64,000 nt of DNA from Flavobacteriaceae bacterium (GTDB lineage Bacteria; Bacteroidota; Bacteroidia; Flavobacteriales; Flavobacteriaceae). Both the position numbers and the translations under genes were made by a program. The stretch lies in assembly GCA_947453885.1 (NCBI GenBank), contig CANGIF010000004.1, forward strand, positions 1-64,000, given 5' to 3'. Under the pieces are notes generated by a model that made no database searches, was not told where the DNA came from, and worked only from the letters and a program-made list of their open reading frames with translations. Below, one piece after another: positions 35,119 through 44,744 of this stretch. Every line of letters begins with the position of its first letter. Position 1 is the first letter of the stretch.

Positions 35119-37944
35119 CTAAAACCACTTTCTTGTAAACAAACTAATAAGTGTATTGGGACTAATAGTAACTATAAACCGTACTTTTTGACTGTAATTT
35201 GGATCGGCAATGTCCCATCCATTAGAAGAGTAAACAGGGAAATACAATTCAAAGTAATCGGTTACTAAATTCAATCGGACACCACTATCATAAACAAATT
35301 GGGATGTACTGCTTTTGTTTTTATAAAATGCAATGTCGCCATAAAATTCTACCCAATTCCAAACATTAAAACTACCGTTAACTGCCGTTATCCATTGATT
35401 GGCGTAAGCACTTGTCATTCGGGTTTTAAAACCTCCTTCGGCGATAATTAATTGACGACTAAACAATCCCGTAGTTTCGGAACGCCCAATATAATTGTAG
35501 TCAAACAAATAATCAGTTGGACGATCGAGTGCAAAACTAAAAAAGTCACTAGCTGTATTTCTGTATAAGAAATAGCCTCCAAAAAAGCGTAAATTAAGTT
35601 GCCTGTTTGAATCAAACAACCTACGGTATTCTATAGTTCCTGATAGTTTACCAAATTTTGATGCCAATTGTAAATTAGAACCATAACGAAACGATTTTGT
35701 AATTTCTGTGTCGTTATTACCATATCGCAAATCAAAAATCGAGTAATTTTGGGTGTCGTTAGTAGTATAATAAATACTTTGTTCACGACCAACAATCACT
35801 TGTCTAACACTTATAGATTGGCGCTTGTTGTTTCTAAAATCATTTTCACGAATGCTAAAATAAGCAAAGGGCGTAAACCGATAGTATGAAGCATCTGGTG
35901 CATAATGTGAGACCAAACCTGAAATTCCAAAACGAGAATTGTACAACCTACTCTCTCGATAATTTTGATTTAAAGACAACGCAAAACTTCCTGTTAAGGA
36001 TTTTGTAATGGTTGAAAACATTGGGCTCACATCAAAGTTAAAAGGTTTATCGAGCAATGTTCTGTTGTGTAACCGCATACCTAAGGTTACTCCGTCGTAT
36101 AAATTATAGCCAACATCAGGAAAATAAATAATTTGATTATAGTTAGGATCTTCAATGTCTTTTAGAAAAACAAACTTATACGGACGATTTGAAAACCATC
36201 TGCCCTTTAACGATTTCCAGTTGTTTCGTAAATTGTATTCTGGCACTTCGTTTTGATAATTCAATACAAGTTTATCAATATTATTTCGATTAAATGTAAA
36301 AGTACTGTCATTTTTAATGTCGTCTAGCCATTTCTTAAAAACTATAGTCGACCCTTTCAATCCGTAAATAGGTATAGGAACATTTGCATGTGTTTTATTT
36401 TTAATTGTAATTACAACACTGTCGGCTGTTTTAGAACTAGTACTGAATTTGTAGTCTATTAAATTTCGGGAATTGACAATAGTTTCAAAAAACCAATTTA
36501 CTTTTTTTGTTGTGTTGTTCTTAATTAAATGCTCAAAATCAATACTAGTTGTTTGTTGATTATTGTTTAACTTCCAAAATTCTTGAATACTTTTAGGTAC
36601 AATATCCGCTTCCAAATAGGAATTTAAATACTTAAAACTTAATCCAGCTCGATATTTTCCAGCAATTTTCTCATTGAATTTAATTAAACTTGTTTTTGGA
36701 TTTCCTATAGGTTGATCTAAATTTTTTCGTGCCATTAGCATATAAAAATAGCTGTATTGTTCGTTAAAATCGAGGTTTATTACTTTAAAACTTTTCAGAA
36801 TTTTAAGCTTTGCAACACTTCCCATCATTTTACTTTGAGGGTAATATTCGTCCATATATTGCATCATATAGAACATTTGAATACCATCAAAAATCCAATT
36901 GTCTTTTCTTGGATCTAATCGTAATCCGTTTTTTAAATAATTATTTAAATAGGTTTTTAAAAACTTTACTTCAAAAGTAAAATCATCAGTAAATGGACTT
37001 AAAAACCAAGGTAATTGATTTAATCCATAAACTGGATTTCGATCATAATCTGCTTGTGATACAGTAATTTTTTCAAAAGGATATTTACCAATCTTCTCAG
37101 TTACAAAACGCGTAATTTTATCAATAATTAATGCCTTTTGGATATCTGATAAACGGTTTTCATTTAAATTTAAGAGCAGGGTAACATCGTCATTTTTGTA
37201 ACTTAAAAAATCAGATTTTGATTGTATGAAAAGACTAAAAGAATTACGATTTGTACCTGATAAACTATAGGTCCAATATGGGGCTTTTTTGTCTAATGCC
37301 TTTTCATTCAAATCGGAAACGACGACTGTATTTTCAGCTACTTTTATATGGATTTCGAAATCAGAATTACCATTTGTACAATCGTCAATATTGGCATTTT
37401 CGTAGGTTACAAAACGATGATTTTCATAACGAGCTGGTGTTAAAAACCAATCCTTCAAATTCATATCACCGGTTTCTGAATAGCCGTAACTTGTAAATTC
37501 AAGGTTTGGAACTTTAACCAAATAATTAATTTCAAACGTAATTTTTTGATTAGGCAAAAGCACTTTATTTAATTGGAGAAGAATTAAATCAGTAGCGTTT
37601 TGAAAACGAGTCCATTTTATTTCTACATTGTCAATATCAAAAACACTAGAAATTTGGGTGTTTCCCCGCTCTTGTTCGGTTGCCAAATGAAAAGTTCTTG
37701 TAAACTCATCAGAAAATCGTTGTGCTAAAAGCGAATTTTTACTAGAATAAGCGTTATTCCAGTCATTTAAAACAATTGATTGTAGCGTATCTGTAGATTG
37801 ATTGTAAAAAGTTACAACTTGTTTTACAAGAAGTTCTTTTTTTTCATTGTTTACTTCTACATCCATTTTAGAAAAATGTTGAGCCCAAGTAGTTGTATAA
37901 CAAACCAAAAAGTAAACGATTAAAACGTAGGACGTATTTTTCAA
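35119..37944 (-). CDS. degenerate M1-aminopeptidase-like protein fused to an outer membrane barrel
   Basis: A 941-residue secreted protein (signal peptide ending TTWAQ). The first half resembles the M1 aminopeptidase N-terminal saddle and catalytic region: TDLILLQLNKVLLPNQKI, LKDWFLTPARYENHRFVTYENANIDDC. The zinc motif HExxH is missing: the segment around GLNQLPWFLSPFTDDFTF stands where it should occur, and the later WIFDGIQMFYM replaces the usual W-x-x-E-G-F. The second half (from about residue 600) is a run of amphipathic strands ending FTRKWF, like an outer-membrane barrel. It is probably a surface or OM protein without peptidase activity. The catalytic reading is visible; the role is unknown. 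Confidence 0.7.
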   Translation of the reverse strand: MKNTSYVLIVYFLVCYTTTWAQHFSKMDVEVNNEKKELLVKQVVTFYNQSTDTLQSIVLNDWNNAYSSKNSLLAQRFSDEFTRTFHLATEQERGNTQISSVFDIDNVEIKWTRFQNATDLILLQLNKVLLPNQKITFEINYLVKVPNLEFTSYGYSETGDMNLKDWFLTPARYENHRFVTYENANIDDCTNGNSDFEIHIKVAENTVVVSDLNEKALDKKAPYWTYSLSGTNRNSFSLFIQSKSDFLSYKNDDVTLLLNLNENRLSDIQKALIIDKITRFVTEKIGKYPFEKITVSQADYDRNPVYGLNQLPWFLSPFTDDFTFEVKFLKTYLNNYLKNGLRLDPRKDNWIFDGIQMFYMMQYMDEYYPQSKMMGSVAKLKILKSFKVINLDFNEQYSYFYMLMARKNLDQPIGNPKTSLIKFNEKIAGKYRAGLSFKYLNSYLEADIVPKSIQEFWKLNNNQQTTSIDFEHLIKNNTTKKVNWFFETIVNSRNLIDYKFSTSSKTADSVVITIKNKTHANVPIPIYGLKGSTIVFKKWLDDIKNDSTFTFNRNNIDKLVLNYQNEVPEYNLRNNWKSLKGRWFSNRPYKFVFLKDIEDPNYNQIIYFPDVGYNLYDGVTLGMRLHNRTLLDKPFNFDVSPMFSTITKSLTGSFALSLNQNYRESRLYNSRFGISGLVSHYAPDASYYRFTPFAYFSIRENDFRNNKRQSISVRQVIVGREQSIYYTTNDTQNYSIFDLRYGNNDTEITKSFRYGSNLQLASKFGKLSGTIEYRRLFDSNRQLNLRFFGGYFLYRNTASDFFSFALDRPTDYLFDYNYIGRSETTGLFSRQLIIAEGGFKTRMTSAYANQWITAVNGSFNVWNWVEFYGDIAFYKNKSSTSQFVYDSGVRLNLVTDYFELYFPVYSSNGWDIADPNYSQKVRFIVTISPNTLISLFTRKWF

Positions 37945-38146
37945 TGAAAAATTATATTGAATTTGAAACAGATTAAACCTCCCGCAATTTAGTATTTTTT
38001 ATTGAATTCAAAAATTGAAATTTGTTTTAAAATAATCAGGTATAGTTTGTTATTTTGAATTAAAACTGTTTTATATTGTGTTATTTGTGATTATCACCGT
38101 TTAAATTAGCATTTAAATTGGCATTTTTCCGTATTATTCTGAAATA

Positions 38147-38174
38147 TTGCTTTTTTATATTTAAGTTACATTTG
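38147..38174 (+). promoter_or_regulatory. promoter: TTG-N17-TACATTTG
   Basis: TTG at 38147-38149 and TACATTTG at 38167-38174, 17-base spacer; the nuclease ATG is at 38192, so the leader is about 10 bases. Confidence 0.55.
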
Positions 38175-38191
38175 TATTAAATACTTTATAA

Positions 38192-40168
38192 ATGAAAAAA
38201 ATAACTATATTTTTCCTATTGTTTTTAACAATTTCTAGTTTTGGTCAAATTGTAATAAATGAAATAGATGCCGACACACCAGGTTCTGATATATTAGAAT
38301 TTATTGAACTAAAATCGGCAGTTCCAAATTTTTCTTTAAACGGGTATGTACTCGTTTTTTTTAACGGTGGTAGTACTTCGCCCTATTCTGGAATCACAAG
38401 TTATTTTACAATTGATTTAGATGGTTACACAACAGATATAAACGGAATAATTCATTTTGGAAATCCAACTGTATCGCCAACACCTGCTTCCATTTTTCCT
38501 ATAACAACTATACAAAACGGGCCGGACGCAGTAGCCTTATATCTGGGGAATGCAACAGATTTCCCTAATAATACTAATGCAACAGCTACTAATTTAATTG
38601 ATTCTTTAGCTTATTCCAATAGTGCATCCACTCAACCATCAGCTTTAATGTCCATTTTTGGCATAACCGTTTGTACAAATGAAAACCAAACGTTGGCAGC
38701 CGCTACTAAATCTATTCAAAGAAAAACTGACGGCACGTATGAGGTAAAAACTCCAACTCCTGGTGTAAATAACGATGGTAGTGGTGTTATTTTTAATTAT
38801 ATTTCCGTAACAACTGATGCCACAATTTACAGTGAAGGGCAAAATTTAATTATTACCTGTACTACTTCACAAGCAGTTTCTAATTCGCCTTTGGTGTTAA
38901 CTTTTAGTTTAACAAATGGTTCATTTAATGCTTCCGATTTTTTAGGAAATTTAACAATTACAATTCCAGTTGGTGCCAGTCAGAGTTCATCAACTATTCA
39001 ACTTTTAAACGATGGAATAAATGAGGGAGACGAAGAATTGTTAATCAATTTTACTACTCCAAATAGTAGTTATTTATTAAATAACAACAGTATTATTATT
39101 CGTGTAAACGATAGTAATTTTAGTACTTTACCTTTTGGCACTCCATTAAATCCTACTTATGGGAATATCTCAAGTACTGCGCCAGTAGGGTATTATGCTT
39201 CAATAGAAGGTTTGTCTGGCGCAGCCTTAAAACAAGGTTTACAAAACATAATTGCAAATCCAACTTTAGTTCATGGGCATCAATATGGTGATTTATATGA
39301 AATTTTAAAAACTGCGGATCAAAATCCAGAAAACAGTAATCAAGTTTGGTTGATATATACAGAACAGCCTCGTTCAAAAATAGATTACCAAACAGGCAAT
39401 AGTATTGTTGGAAAATGGAATAGAGAACATATTTATTGTCAATCAAGAGGTGGTTTTGCTGATGCAACTTCAACAAATGCTCCAGGAATTTCTGTTTGGA
39501 ATCCTGCCGGACCCGATATTATTGCTACAGGTCATAGTGATGCTCATCATATTAGAGCGGTTGACGGTCAAGAAAATTCTTCTAGAAACAACAAAAATTA
39601 TGGAGTTGATTATAATGGTCCAACAGGAAGCACAGTCAATTCTTGGAAAGGAGATGTTGCTCGTGCATTATTCTACATGGGAGTTCGATACAACGGATTA
39701 AGTGTAATCAATGGAAATCCAGCAGATACAATTATTGGTCAAATTGGCGATTTAGCTACATTACTACAATGGAATACGCTTGATCCTGCTGATGATTTTG
39801 AAATGAATAGAAATAATTATATTTATACATGGCAAGTCAACAGGAATCCTTTTATTGACCATCCTGAATTAGCCTCATACATTTACGGTTCTAATTTTGG
39901 TCAACCATGGTATTCTAACTTATCAAATACTTTTTTTTCAAAAGAAAATGTGGTAGTCTATCCAAATCCAGCAAAAGATTTTGTTACTATTTTAGGTTCA
40001 GATCAAAATAGTTATCAAGTAGAAATATACAATGCAACTGGAAGTTTACTATTTAAAAATACTGTTTTAAATGATACCGCAATTCCAATTTCTTTCCCAA
40101 CTGGTGTTTACACTTTTAAGATAGTAACATCAAATACAATTTTAGTTAAAAAGGTATGTGTTGAATAA
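38192..40168 (+). CDS. secreted endonuclease I-family nuclease with T9SS sorting domain
   Basis: A 658-residue exported protein. The order is: signal peptide (ends ISSFGQ); lamin-tail-like domain at about 20-200 (IVINEIDADTPGSDILEFIELK); a Calx-beta-like strand region at about 205-310 (LLNDGINEGDEELLINF); an endonuclease I domain at about 320-575 with the active-site segments KWNREHIYCQS and GHSDAHHIRAVDGQENSSR; and a C-terminal type A sorting domain (VVYPNPAKDF … GVYTFKIV). It would be secreted by the type IX system and degrade extracellular DNA or RNA for nutrients. It has its own promoter. Confidence 0.9.
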   Translation: MKKITIFFLLFLTISSFGQIVINEIDADTPGSDILEFIELKSAVPNFSLNGYVLVFFNGGSTSPYSGITSYFTIDLDGYTTDINGIIHFGNPTVSPTPASIFPITTIQNGPDAVALYLGNATDFPNNTNATATNLIDSLAYSNSASTQPSALMSIFGITVCTNENQTLAAATKSIQRKTDGTYEVKTPTPGVNNDGSGVIFNYISVTTDATIYSEGQNLIITCTTSQAVSNSPLVLTFSLTNGSFNASDFLGNLTITIPVGASQSSSTIQLLNDGINEGDEELLINFTTPNSSYLLNNNSIIIRVNDSNFSTLPFGTPLNPTYGNISSTAPVGYYASIEGLSGAALKQGLQNIIANPTLVHGHQYGDLYEILKTADQNPENSNQVWLIYTEQPRSKIDYQTGNSIVGKWNREHIYCQSRGGFADATSTNAPGISVWNPAGPDIIATGHSDAHHIRAVDGQENSSRNNKNYGVDYNGPTGSTVNSWKGDVARALFYMGVRYNGLSVINGNPADTIIGQIGDLATLLQWNTLDPADDFEMNRNNYIYTWQVNRNPFIDHPELASYIYGSNFGQPWYSNLSNTFFSKENVVVYPNPAKDFVTILGSDQNSYQVEIYNATGSLLFKNTVLNDTAIPISFPTGVYTFKIVTSNTILVKKVCVE

Positions 40169-40216
40169 TTTTTCTAATAATATTAAATGTGATAAGGGGT
40201 GATAATTTATTTACAA

Positions 40217-40259
40217 AAAAAGAACATTTGATTATTTCAAAAAATCAAATGTTCTTTTT
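40217..40259. terminator. 17-bp perfect hairpin, bidirectional terminator
   Basis: Arms 40217-40233 and 40243-40259 are fully complementary around a 9-base loop, with A-run and T-run ends on both sides. It lies between the nuclease gene and the convergent FadL-like gene. Confidence 0.88.
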
Positions 40260-40278
40260 AATAAAATTGTAATTCAGT

Positions 40279-41811
40279 TTACAGTTCAAAAGCAACCGAA
40301 AAAGTAAGGTTATTATTCAAATTTGAAATCATGGCTCTATCAATCATCCCTTGTGAAAAAAATTGTAATTGCGAATCACGTTTTGAATGTGTGTATGCTA
40401 AATCAAGTTTTGTATGACCAAAATTATAGCCTAAACCAGATGAAAACCCTTTTAAATCTCCTACTGTAGTTTTGTCAACATAAGGACTTTGTTCATAACG
40501 ATATCCACCTCTAATACTCCATTTTTTTACTTTTATTTCCCCTCCTATTTTAATTTCTAACGATGAACTTAATAAACTTGCCATATCAGAATTGACTATT
40601 GTAAATTGGTTCGCAGGTTTAAATTTAAGACTACTATAGTTTTTGGAACATAGATCAATATTCAACATTCCTTTTTTTCCAAAAACATATGCCAAACTAC
40701 CTGAATACTTACTTGGTGTTCTTAAATTATATGGATCATATACTACAGTAACTCCTGGATTAACATTAGCTCCGGACAAACCCACATTTGGAGGCGTTCC
40801 GTACCCAAAACCATTGCTACTTAACGATTGTGTTACTTCATCATTTAATCGATACCAAGTTGGTGAATCGTAAGCCAAACCAAGTCTTAAACCTTTGTAA
40901 ATTTTAAAAATAGCACCTGCTTGAAAAGAAAAACCACTACCATAGGTATAAAGTTTATTGCTAAAAAGTAAATTTCTAACTCCAGTTGAAGTACTATTGT
41001 TATTACTTTCATAAAAATTAGTTTCTTGAGTATAATCGGTAAAGTGAGAGTTAAGATTTATACCAAAACTCAACCAATTTTGATATTGAGCAGCAGCATT
41101 AAAAACCAACTTTCCGTTATACCCTTTTGAATAAAAAGAATTTTCTTGTCGATAACTTCCTCCTCCTGGAACATTAGATACATAAGTTCTATTATTAAAA
41201 TCATTGTAAGTGCTCGAAGGATTGATGATATAACCCTGATACCCTAAAAAAGCTTGTTGAGCTCCAAAATTATTCAAATCTTCGTAATAACTGTTTTGCA
41301 ATGTAGACAATGAAATTCCACTTTGATTTGCATAACTAACAAAGTAGTTGGCAACTGAAGCTTTGTGGCTTATTCCATCACTGTTATAACCTGCAGAGTA
41401 AACTGAATTATTTAAATTATTGGTATTGTCATAATTAATTGCAACTGCAAATTTTCTCCAACCGCTATTTTCATCATAATTTTTAAACACAAAAACAGCA
41501 CCAAGTTGGTTTAAATCAACAGATCCTTTATGATCTGAAGTATTTGTGCCAAAATAATTTGAATTATTTTTAACGTTATAATTACTTAAACTAAATCCTA
41601 ACTGATTGTTTGCAAAAATTACAGATCCAGCAGGGTTAATGCCAATAGACGATAAATCACCACCCAAAGCACCAAAAGCACCACTCATTGCTCTAAATCG
41701 GGCTGTACCTGTTAAATTATCTTGTGCATAACGAAGCGCATCTGCAATTTCTTGGGATTGGATTGTTGAAAATGAAAATACAATTAAAAGATACGAAAAT
41801 ATTTTTTTCAT
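40279..41811 (-). CDS. OmpP1/FadL-family outer membrane transport protein
   Basis: A 510-residue outer-membrane barrel. After the signal peptide (ending TIQSQ) comes the family hallmark ARFRAMSGAFGALGGDLSSIGINPAGSV, in which the NPAG turn of FadL-type porins is clear. Strands continue to the terminal FSVAFEL. FadL proteins pass hydrophobic compounds across the outer membrane; the ligand here is unknown. It lies 30 bases after the Gly/Tyr-rich lipoprotein gene, so the two are probably co-transcribed. Confidence 0.87.
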   Translation of the reverse strand: MKKIFSYLLIVFSFSTIQSQEIADALRYAQDNLTGTARFRAMSGAFGALGGDLSSIGINPAGSVIFANNQLGFSLSNYNVKNNSNYFGTNTSDHKGSVDLNQLGAVFVFKNYDENSGWRKFAVAINYDNTNNLNNSVYSAGYNSDGISHKASVANYFVSYANQSGISLSTLQNSYYEDLNNFGAQQAFLGYQGYIINPSSTYNDFNNRTYVSNVPGGGSYRQENSFYSKGYNGKLVFNAAAQYQNWLSFGINLNSHFTDYTQETNFYESNNNSTSTGVRNLLFSNKLYTYGSGFSFQAGAIFKIYKGLRLGLAYDSPTWYRLNDEVTQSLSSNGFGYGTPPNVGLSGANVNPGVTVVYDPYNLRTPSKYSGSLAYVFGKKGMLNIDLCSKNYSSLKFKPANQFTIVNSDMASLLSSSLEIKIGGEIKVKKWSIRGGYRYEQSPYVDKTTVGDLKGFSSGLGYNFGHTKLDLAYTHSKRDSQLQFFSQGMIDRAMISNLNNNLTFSVAFEL

Positions 41812-41841
41812 CTTGATTAAATTTAAAAGGTAAAAACTAAA

Positions 41842-42864
41842 TTATCTACGACCACCACCACCTGATCTTCCACCGCCGCCTCCATAACTTCCACCACCGC
41901 CTCCACTTGATCTTGGACTTGAACTTGGACTTGAACTTGGAGTGTAGCTTCTTGGACTTGAATTTGTGGATGGAGAATAATTCCTTGGTGAACTAGTTGA
42001 ATTTGTTGGAGTATAGTTTCTAGGAGAACTATTTGAATTTGTTGGAGTATAATTCCTAGGATTAGTAGTATTAGAATTGTTGTTATTATACCTAGGATTA
42101 GTTGATACATTACTAGGGTTAGAATAATTTCTAGGAGATGAATTATAATCTCCATTTCTACCTCCCCTTGGAGTAGTAGAGGTGAAATAATCCCTGTTTC
42201 CAAGCGTCACATAATTACGTCTTACAGATCCGTAGTTACCAGAAAAATTTCCGTAAGAAGAACCTCTTCTTCCATGGTTATAAACATACATATGATGAGG
42301 ATAACCCGAGTTATAATATGGATAATTATATCCATAATAACCACCATAATAATATGGGGAATAACCCCCCCAATAATTACCGTACCAATAATTATTATAG
42401 CCCCATCCAAAACTAGGCCCATACCAACTATTATAATAAAATGGATTATTCCAACCCCAATTGTTATAATAGCCCCATGAGTTATAACCCCAATTTGAAG
42501 GATAAACAGTTATAGAAACATTGCTTTGATTGCTTCCCCAACTAGAATAGTTTGAGTCGTTGTAATTTTGATTATTATTTTTTGCAACCGATATTGTATC
42601 TTTAATGCTAGTATATTTGTTAACATCAGTAAGTACTTCTGGATTTTGATCGTCCTGTTGTAATTTATAAAAATAATCATTGTACCTACCACTATTATTT
42701 GCTACAGGCTGTTCATGTCTTCTGCTTTCAGACGAACCGTAAATCCCATCATTGTCATAATAGGAACTGTTTTGATACGAACCACAAGAAGACATTAACA
42801 AAGTTAATAGTCCTATTGAAGCAAATAGGGATGTTTTTTTAAAATTAAAAGAATTAGTTTTCAT
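41842..42864 (-). CDS. low-complexity Gly/Tyr/Asn/Ser-rich lipoprotein
   Basis: A lipoprotein of 340 residues (lipobox LMSSC). A short acidic/Asn-rich region is followed by a Trp/Tyr/Gly/Asn-rich middle (for example GWGYNNYWYGNYWGG), then near-identical repeats of about 12 residues (SSPRNYTPTNS type), and a Gly/Ser/Arg tail. I chose the ATG at 42864 because a minus-strand -7 box at 42894-42901 puts the transcript start near or inside the alternative ATG at 42891. No family is recognised. The composition suggests a disordered, possibly adhesive or phase-separating surface protein; that is inference. The FadL-like gene follows. Confidence 0.7.
   Translation of the reverse strand: MKTNSFNFKKTSLFASIGLLTLLMSSCGSYQNSSYYDNDGIYGSSESRRHEQPVANNSGRYNDYFYKLQQDDQNPEVLTDVNKYTSIKDTISVAKNNNQNYNDSNYSSWGSNQSNVSITVYPSNWGYNSWGYYNNWGWNNPFYYNSWYGPSFGWGYNNYWYGNYWGGYSPYYYGGYYGYNYPYYNSGYPHHMYVYNHGRRGSSYGNFSGNYGSVRRNYVTLGNRDYFTSTTPRGGRNGDYNSSPRNYSNPSNVSTNPRYNNNNSNTTNPRNYTPTNSNSSPRNYTPTNSTSSPRNYSPSTNSSPRSYTPSSSPSSSPRSSGGGGGSYGGGGGRSGGGGRR
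41911..42102 (-). repeat. imperfect tandem repeat encoding S-S-P-R-N-Y-T-P-T units
   Basis: About five units of 33-39 bases inside the Gly/Tyr-rich lipoprotein gene encode TNPRYNNNNSNT, TNPRNYTPTNSN, SSPRNYTPTNST, SSPRNYSPSTN and SSPRSYTPSSSPS. They differ at many third positions, so they are not a recent expansion. Confidence 0.75.
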
Positions 42865-42880
42865 ATCAATAGCTTTTTTA

Positions 42881-42911
42881 TTGTTGGACATTACAAAATT
42901 AGTTAGTTTTG
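42881..42911 (+). promoter_or_regulatory. promoter: TTG-N17/20-TAGTTTTG before proS
   Basis: TAGTTTTG at 42904-42911 with TTG at 42884-42886 (17-base spacer) or 42881-42883 (20). It interlocks with the minus-strand -7 box CAAAATTA at 42894-42901, giving back-to-back promoters. Confidence 0.55.
42894..42901 (-). promoter_or_regulatory. -7 box (TAATTTTG on minus strand)
   Basis: The plus strand reads CAAAATTA, which matches TAnnTTTG in reverse. Transcription would begin close to 42887, which supports the lipoprotein start at 42864. Confidence 0.45.
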
Positions 42912-42964
42912 CCGAACTATTTAGTTAAAATTAGTTAAACAATTTTTATGCCAATTAATTCAAT

Positions 42965-44443
42965 ATGAGCAAAACACTTACAAAACGAAATGAAGACTAC
43001 TCCAAATGGTATAACGAACTAGTAGTTAAAGCAGATTTAGCTGAAAACTCAGGTGTTAGAGGCTGCATGGTTATTAAACCTTACGGCTATGCAATTTGGG
43101 AAAAAATGCAGGCTGAACTAGACAGAATGTTCAAAGAAACAGGACATAGCAATGCCTATTTTCCATTGTTTGTTCCGAAAAGCATGTTTGAAGCCGAAGA
43201 AAAAAATGCCGAAGGTTTTGCAAAAGAATGTGCAATAGTTACCCATTACAGATTGAAAAATGATCCGGAAAATAAAGGAAAGTTAATAGTTGATCCCAAT
43301 GCTAAATTAGAGGAAGAACTTATTGTTAGACCTACTAGTGAAGCTATAATCTGGTCAACTTACAAAGGTTGGGTTCAATCATACAGGGATTTACCATTGT
43401 TAATCAATCAATGGGCAAATGTAGTTCGTTGGGAAATGAGAACACGTTTGTTTTTGAGAACAGCAGAGTTTTTATGGCAAGAAGGACACACAGCACATGC
43501 AACTAAAGCTGAAGCAATTGAAGAATCAGAAAAAATGATGAATGTTTATGCTGATTTTGCACAAAATTTCATGGCAATTCCAGTTATAAAAGGATTGAAA
43601 ACCGAAACAGAACGATTTGCAGGTGCGGAAGAAACCTATTGTATTGAAGCATTAATGCAAGATGGAAAAGCTTTACAAGCTGGAACTTCACATTTTTTAG
43701 GTCAAAATTTCGCAAAAGCTTTTGATGTGAAGTTTGCTAATCAAGAAGGAAAACAAGAACATGTTTGGGGAACTTCATGGGGTGTTTCTACCCGATTAAT
43801 GGGAGCTTTAGTTATGACGCATTCTGACGATAACGGACTGGTTTTACCTCCAAATTTAGCTCCAATTCAAGTGGTTATTGTTCCCATTTTTAAAACGGAT
43901 CAAGAATTAGAAAAAATTAATGACGTAGTTCAAGGTTTAGTAGCTCAATTTAAAAAGATAAGAATTTCTGTAAAATATGACGACCGTACTACTCAAAAAC
44001 CAGGATTTAAGTTTGCTGAATGGGAATTGAAAGGTGTGCCAATTAGAATAGCTGTTGGCCCTAAAGATATTGAAAATGGAACTTTTGAAGTGGCAAGAAG
44101 AGATACTTTAACAAAAGAAGTTGTTTCTAATGATGGAATAATAAACTATGTTGATGGTTTATTAGTAACTATTCAAAAAGAACTTTTTCAAAAAGCAGTT
44201 GATTATAGAACTGAGCATATTACAGAAGTAAATTCATTTGATGAGTTCAAGAGTGTACTAGAAAACAAAGGTGGTTTTATTTCTGCTCATTGGGATGGAA
44301 CTGCTGAAACAGAAGATAAAATTAAAGATTTAACAAAAGCAACCATTCGTTGTATCCCTTTGGATAGAATTGAAAAAGAAGGAAATTGTGTTTTTTCTGG
44401 AGCTAAGTCTACTGGTAGAGTGTTGTTTGCTAAAGCATACTAA
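42965..44443 (+). CDS. proS: prolyl-tRNA synthetase, archaeal/eukaryotic-like type
   Basis: Charges tRNA-Pro. The 492 residues match the short type that lacks the bacterial editing insertion: motif 1 region [37 protein letters not shown], motif 2 [26 protein letters not shown] (its central stretch), [14 protein letters not shown], motif 3 [15 protein letters not shown], then the anticodon-binding domain (IQVVIVPIF) and a C-terminal zinc-like domain ending RVLFAKAY. It has its own promoter; two tRNA-Glu genes follow after an A-run. Confidence 0.95.
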   Translation: MSKTLTKRNEDYSKWYNELVVKADLAENSGVRGCMVIKPYGYAIWEKMQAELDRMFKETGHSNAYFPLFVPKSMFEAEEKNAEGFAKECAIVTHYRLKNDPENKGKLIVDPNAKLEEELIVRPTSEAIIWSTYKGWVQSYRDLPLLINQWANVVRWEMRTRLFLRTAEFLWQEGHTAHATKAEAIEESEKMMNVYADFAQNFMAIPVIKGLKTETERFAGAEETYCIEALMQDGKALQAGTSHFLGQNFAKAFDVKFANQEGKQEHVWGTSWGVSTRLMGALVMTHSDDNGLVLPPNLAPIQVVIVPIFKTDQELEKINDVVQGLVAQFKKIRISVKYDDRTTQKPGFKFAEWELKGVPIRIAVGPKDIENGTFEVARRDTLTKEVVSNDGIINYVDGLLVTIQKELFQKAVDYRTEHITEVNSFDEFKSVLENKGGFISAHWDGTAETEDKIKDLTKATIRCIPLDRIEKEGNCVFSGAKSTGRVLFAKAY

Positions 44444-44471
44444 AAAAAAAAAAAAAAAGTTATAGTTGCTA

Positions 44472-44501
44472 TTGTACGAATAAAAAATAATTGTATTTTT
44501 G
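44472..44501 (+). promoter_or_regulatory. promoter: TTG-N19-TATTTTTG before tRNA-Glu
   Basis: TTG at 44472-44474, 19-base spacer, TATTTTTG at 44494-44501, 18 bases before the mature tRNA 5' end. This is a textbook Bacteroidota promoter. Confidence 0.75.
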
Positions 44502-44519
44502 CATCCGCATTTGGCACTA

Positions 44520-44591
44520 GGCCCGTTCGTCTATCGGTTAGGACGCCAGGTTTTCATCCTGGTAAGAGGGGTTCGATTCCCCTACGGGCTA
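44520..44591 (+). tRNA. tRNA-Glu (anticodon TTC), copy 1
   Basis: A 72-base cloverleaf: acceptor GGCCCGT pairs with ACGGGCT (first pair G-U), D stem GTC/GAC, anticodon stem CCAGG/CCTGG with loop TTTTCAT (anticodon TTC), T arm GGGG-TTCGATT-CCCC, discriminator A. The 3' CCA is not encoded. It is identical to the second copy 118 bases downstream. Confidence 0.95.
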
Positions 44592-44637
44592 CAAGTTCAA
44601 TTTATATTGAAACAATTAACAAACGCTGGATGATTTT

Positions 44638-44709
44638 GGCCCGTTCGTCTATCGGTTAGGACGCCAGGTTTTCATCCTGGTAAGAGGGGTTCGATTCCCC
44701 TACGGGCTA
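44638..44709 (+). tRNA. tRNA-Glu (anticodon TTC), copy 2
   Basis: An exact repeat of the 72-base copy 1. The 46 bases between the genes contain no second promoter of the TAnnTTTG type, so both are probably cut from one transcript. The rpsT start codon lies 35 bases after its end. Confidence 0.95.
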
Positions 44710-44744
44710 CAAAAAAATATTTTATTTAAAAAAAATTAAAAAAA

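Noticed and set aside
41823..42203. 126-codon Ile/Val/Gln/Leu-rich minus-strand frame in the repeat lipoprotein
   Set aside because: It is an out-of-frame reading of the repeat tract. The in-frame product has a lipobox and consistent repeats.
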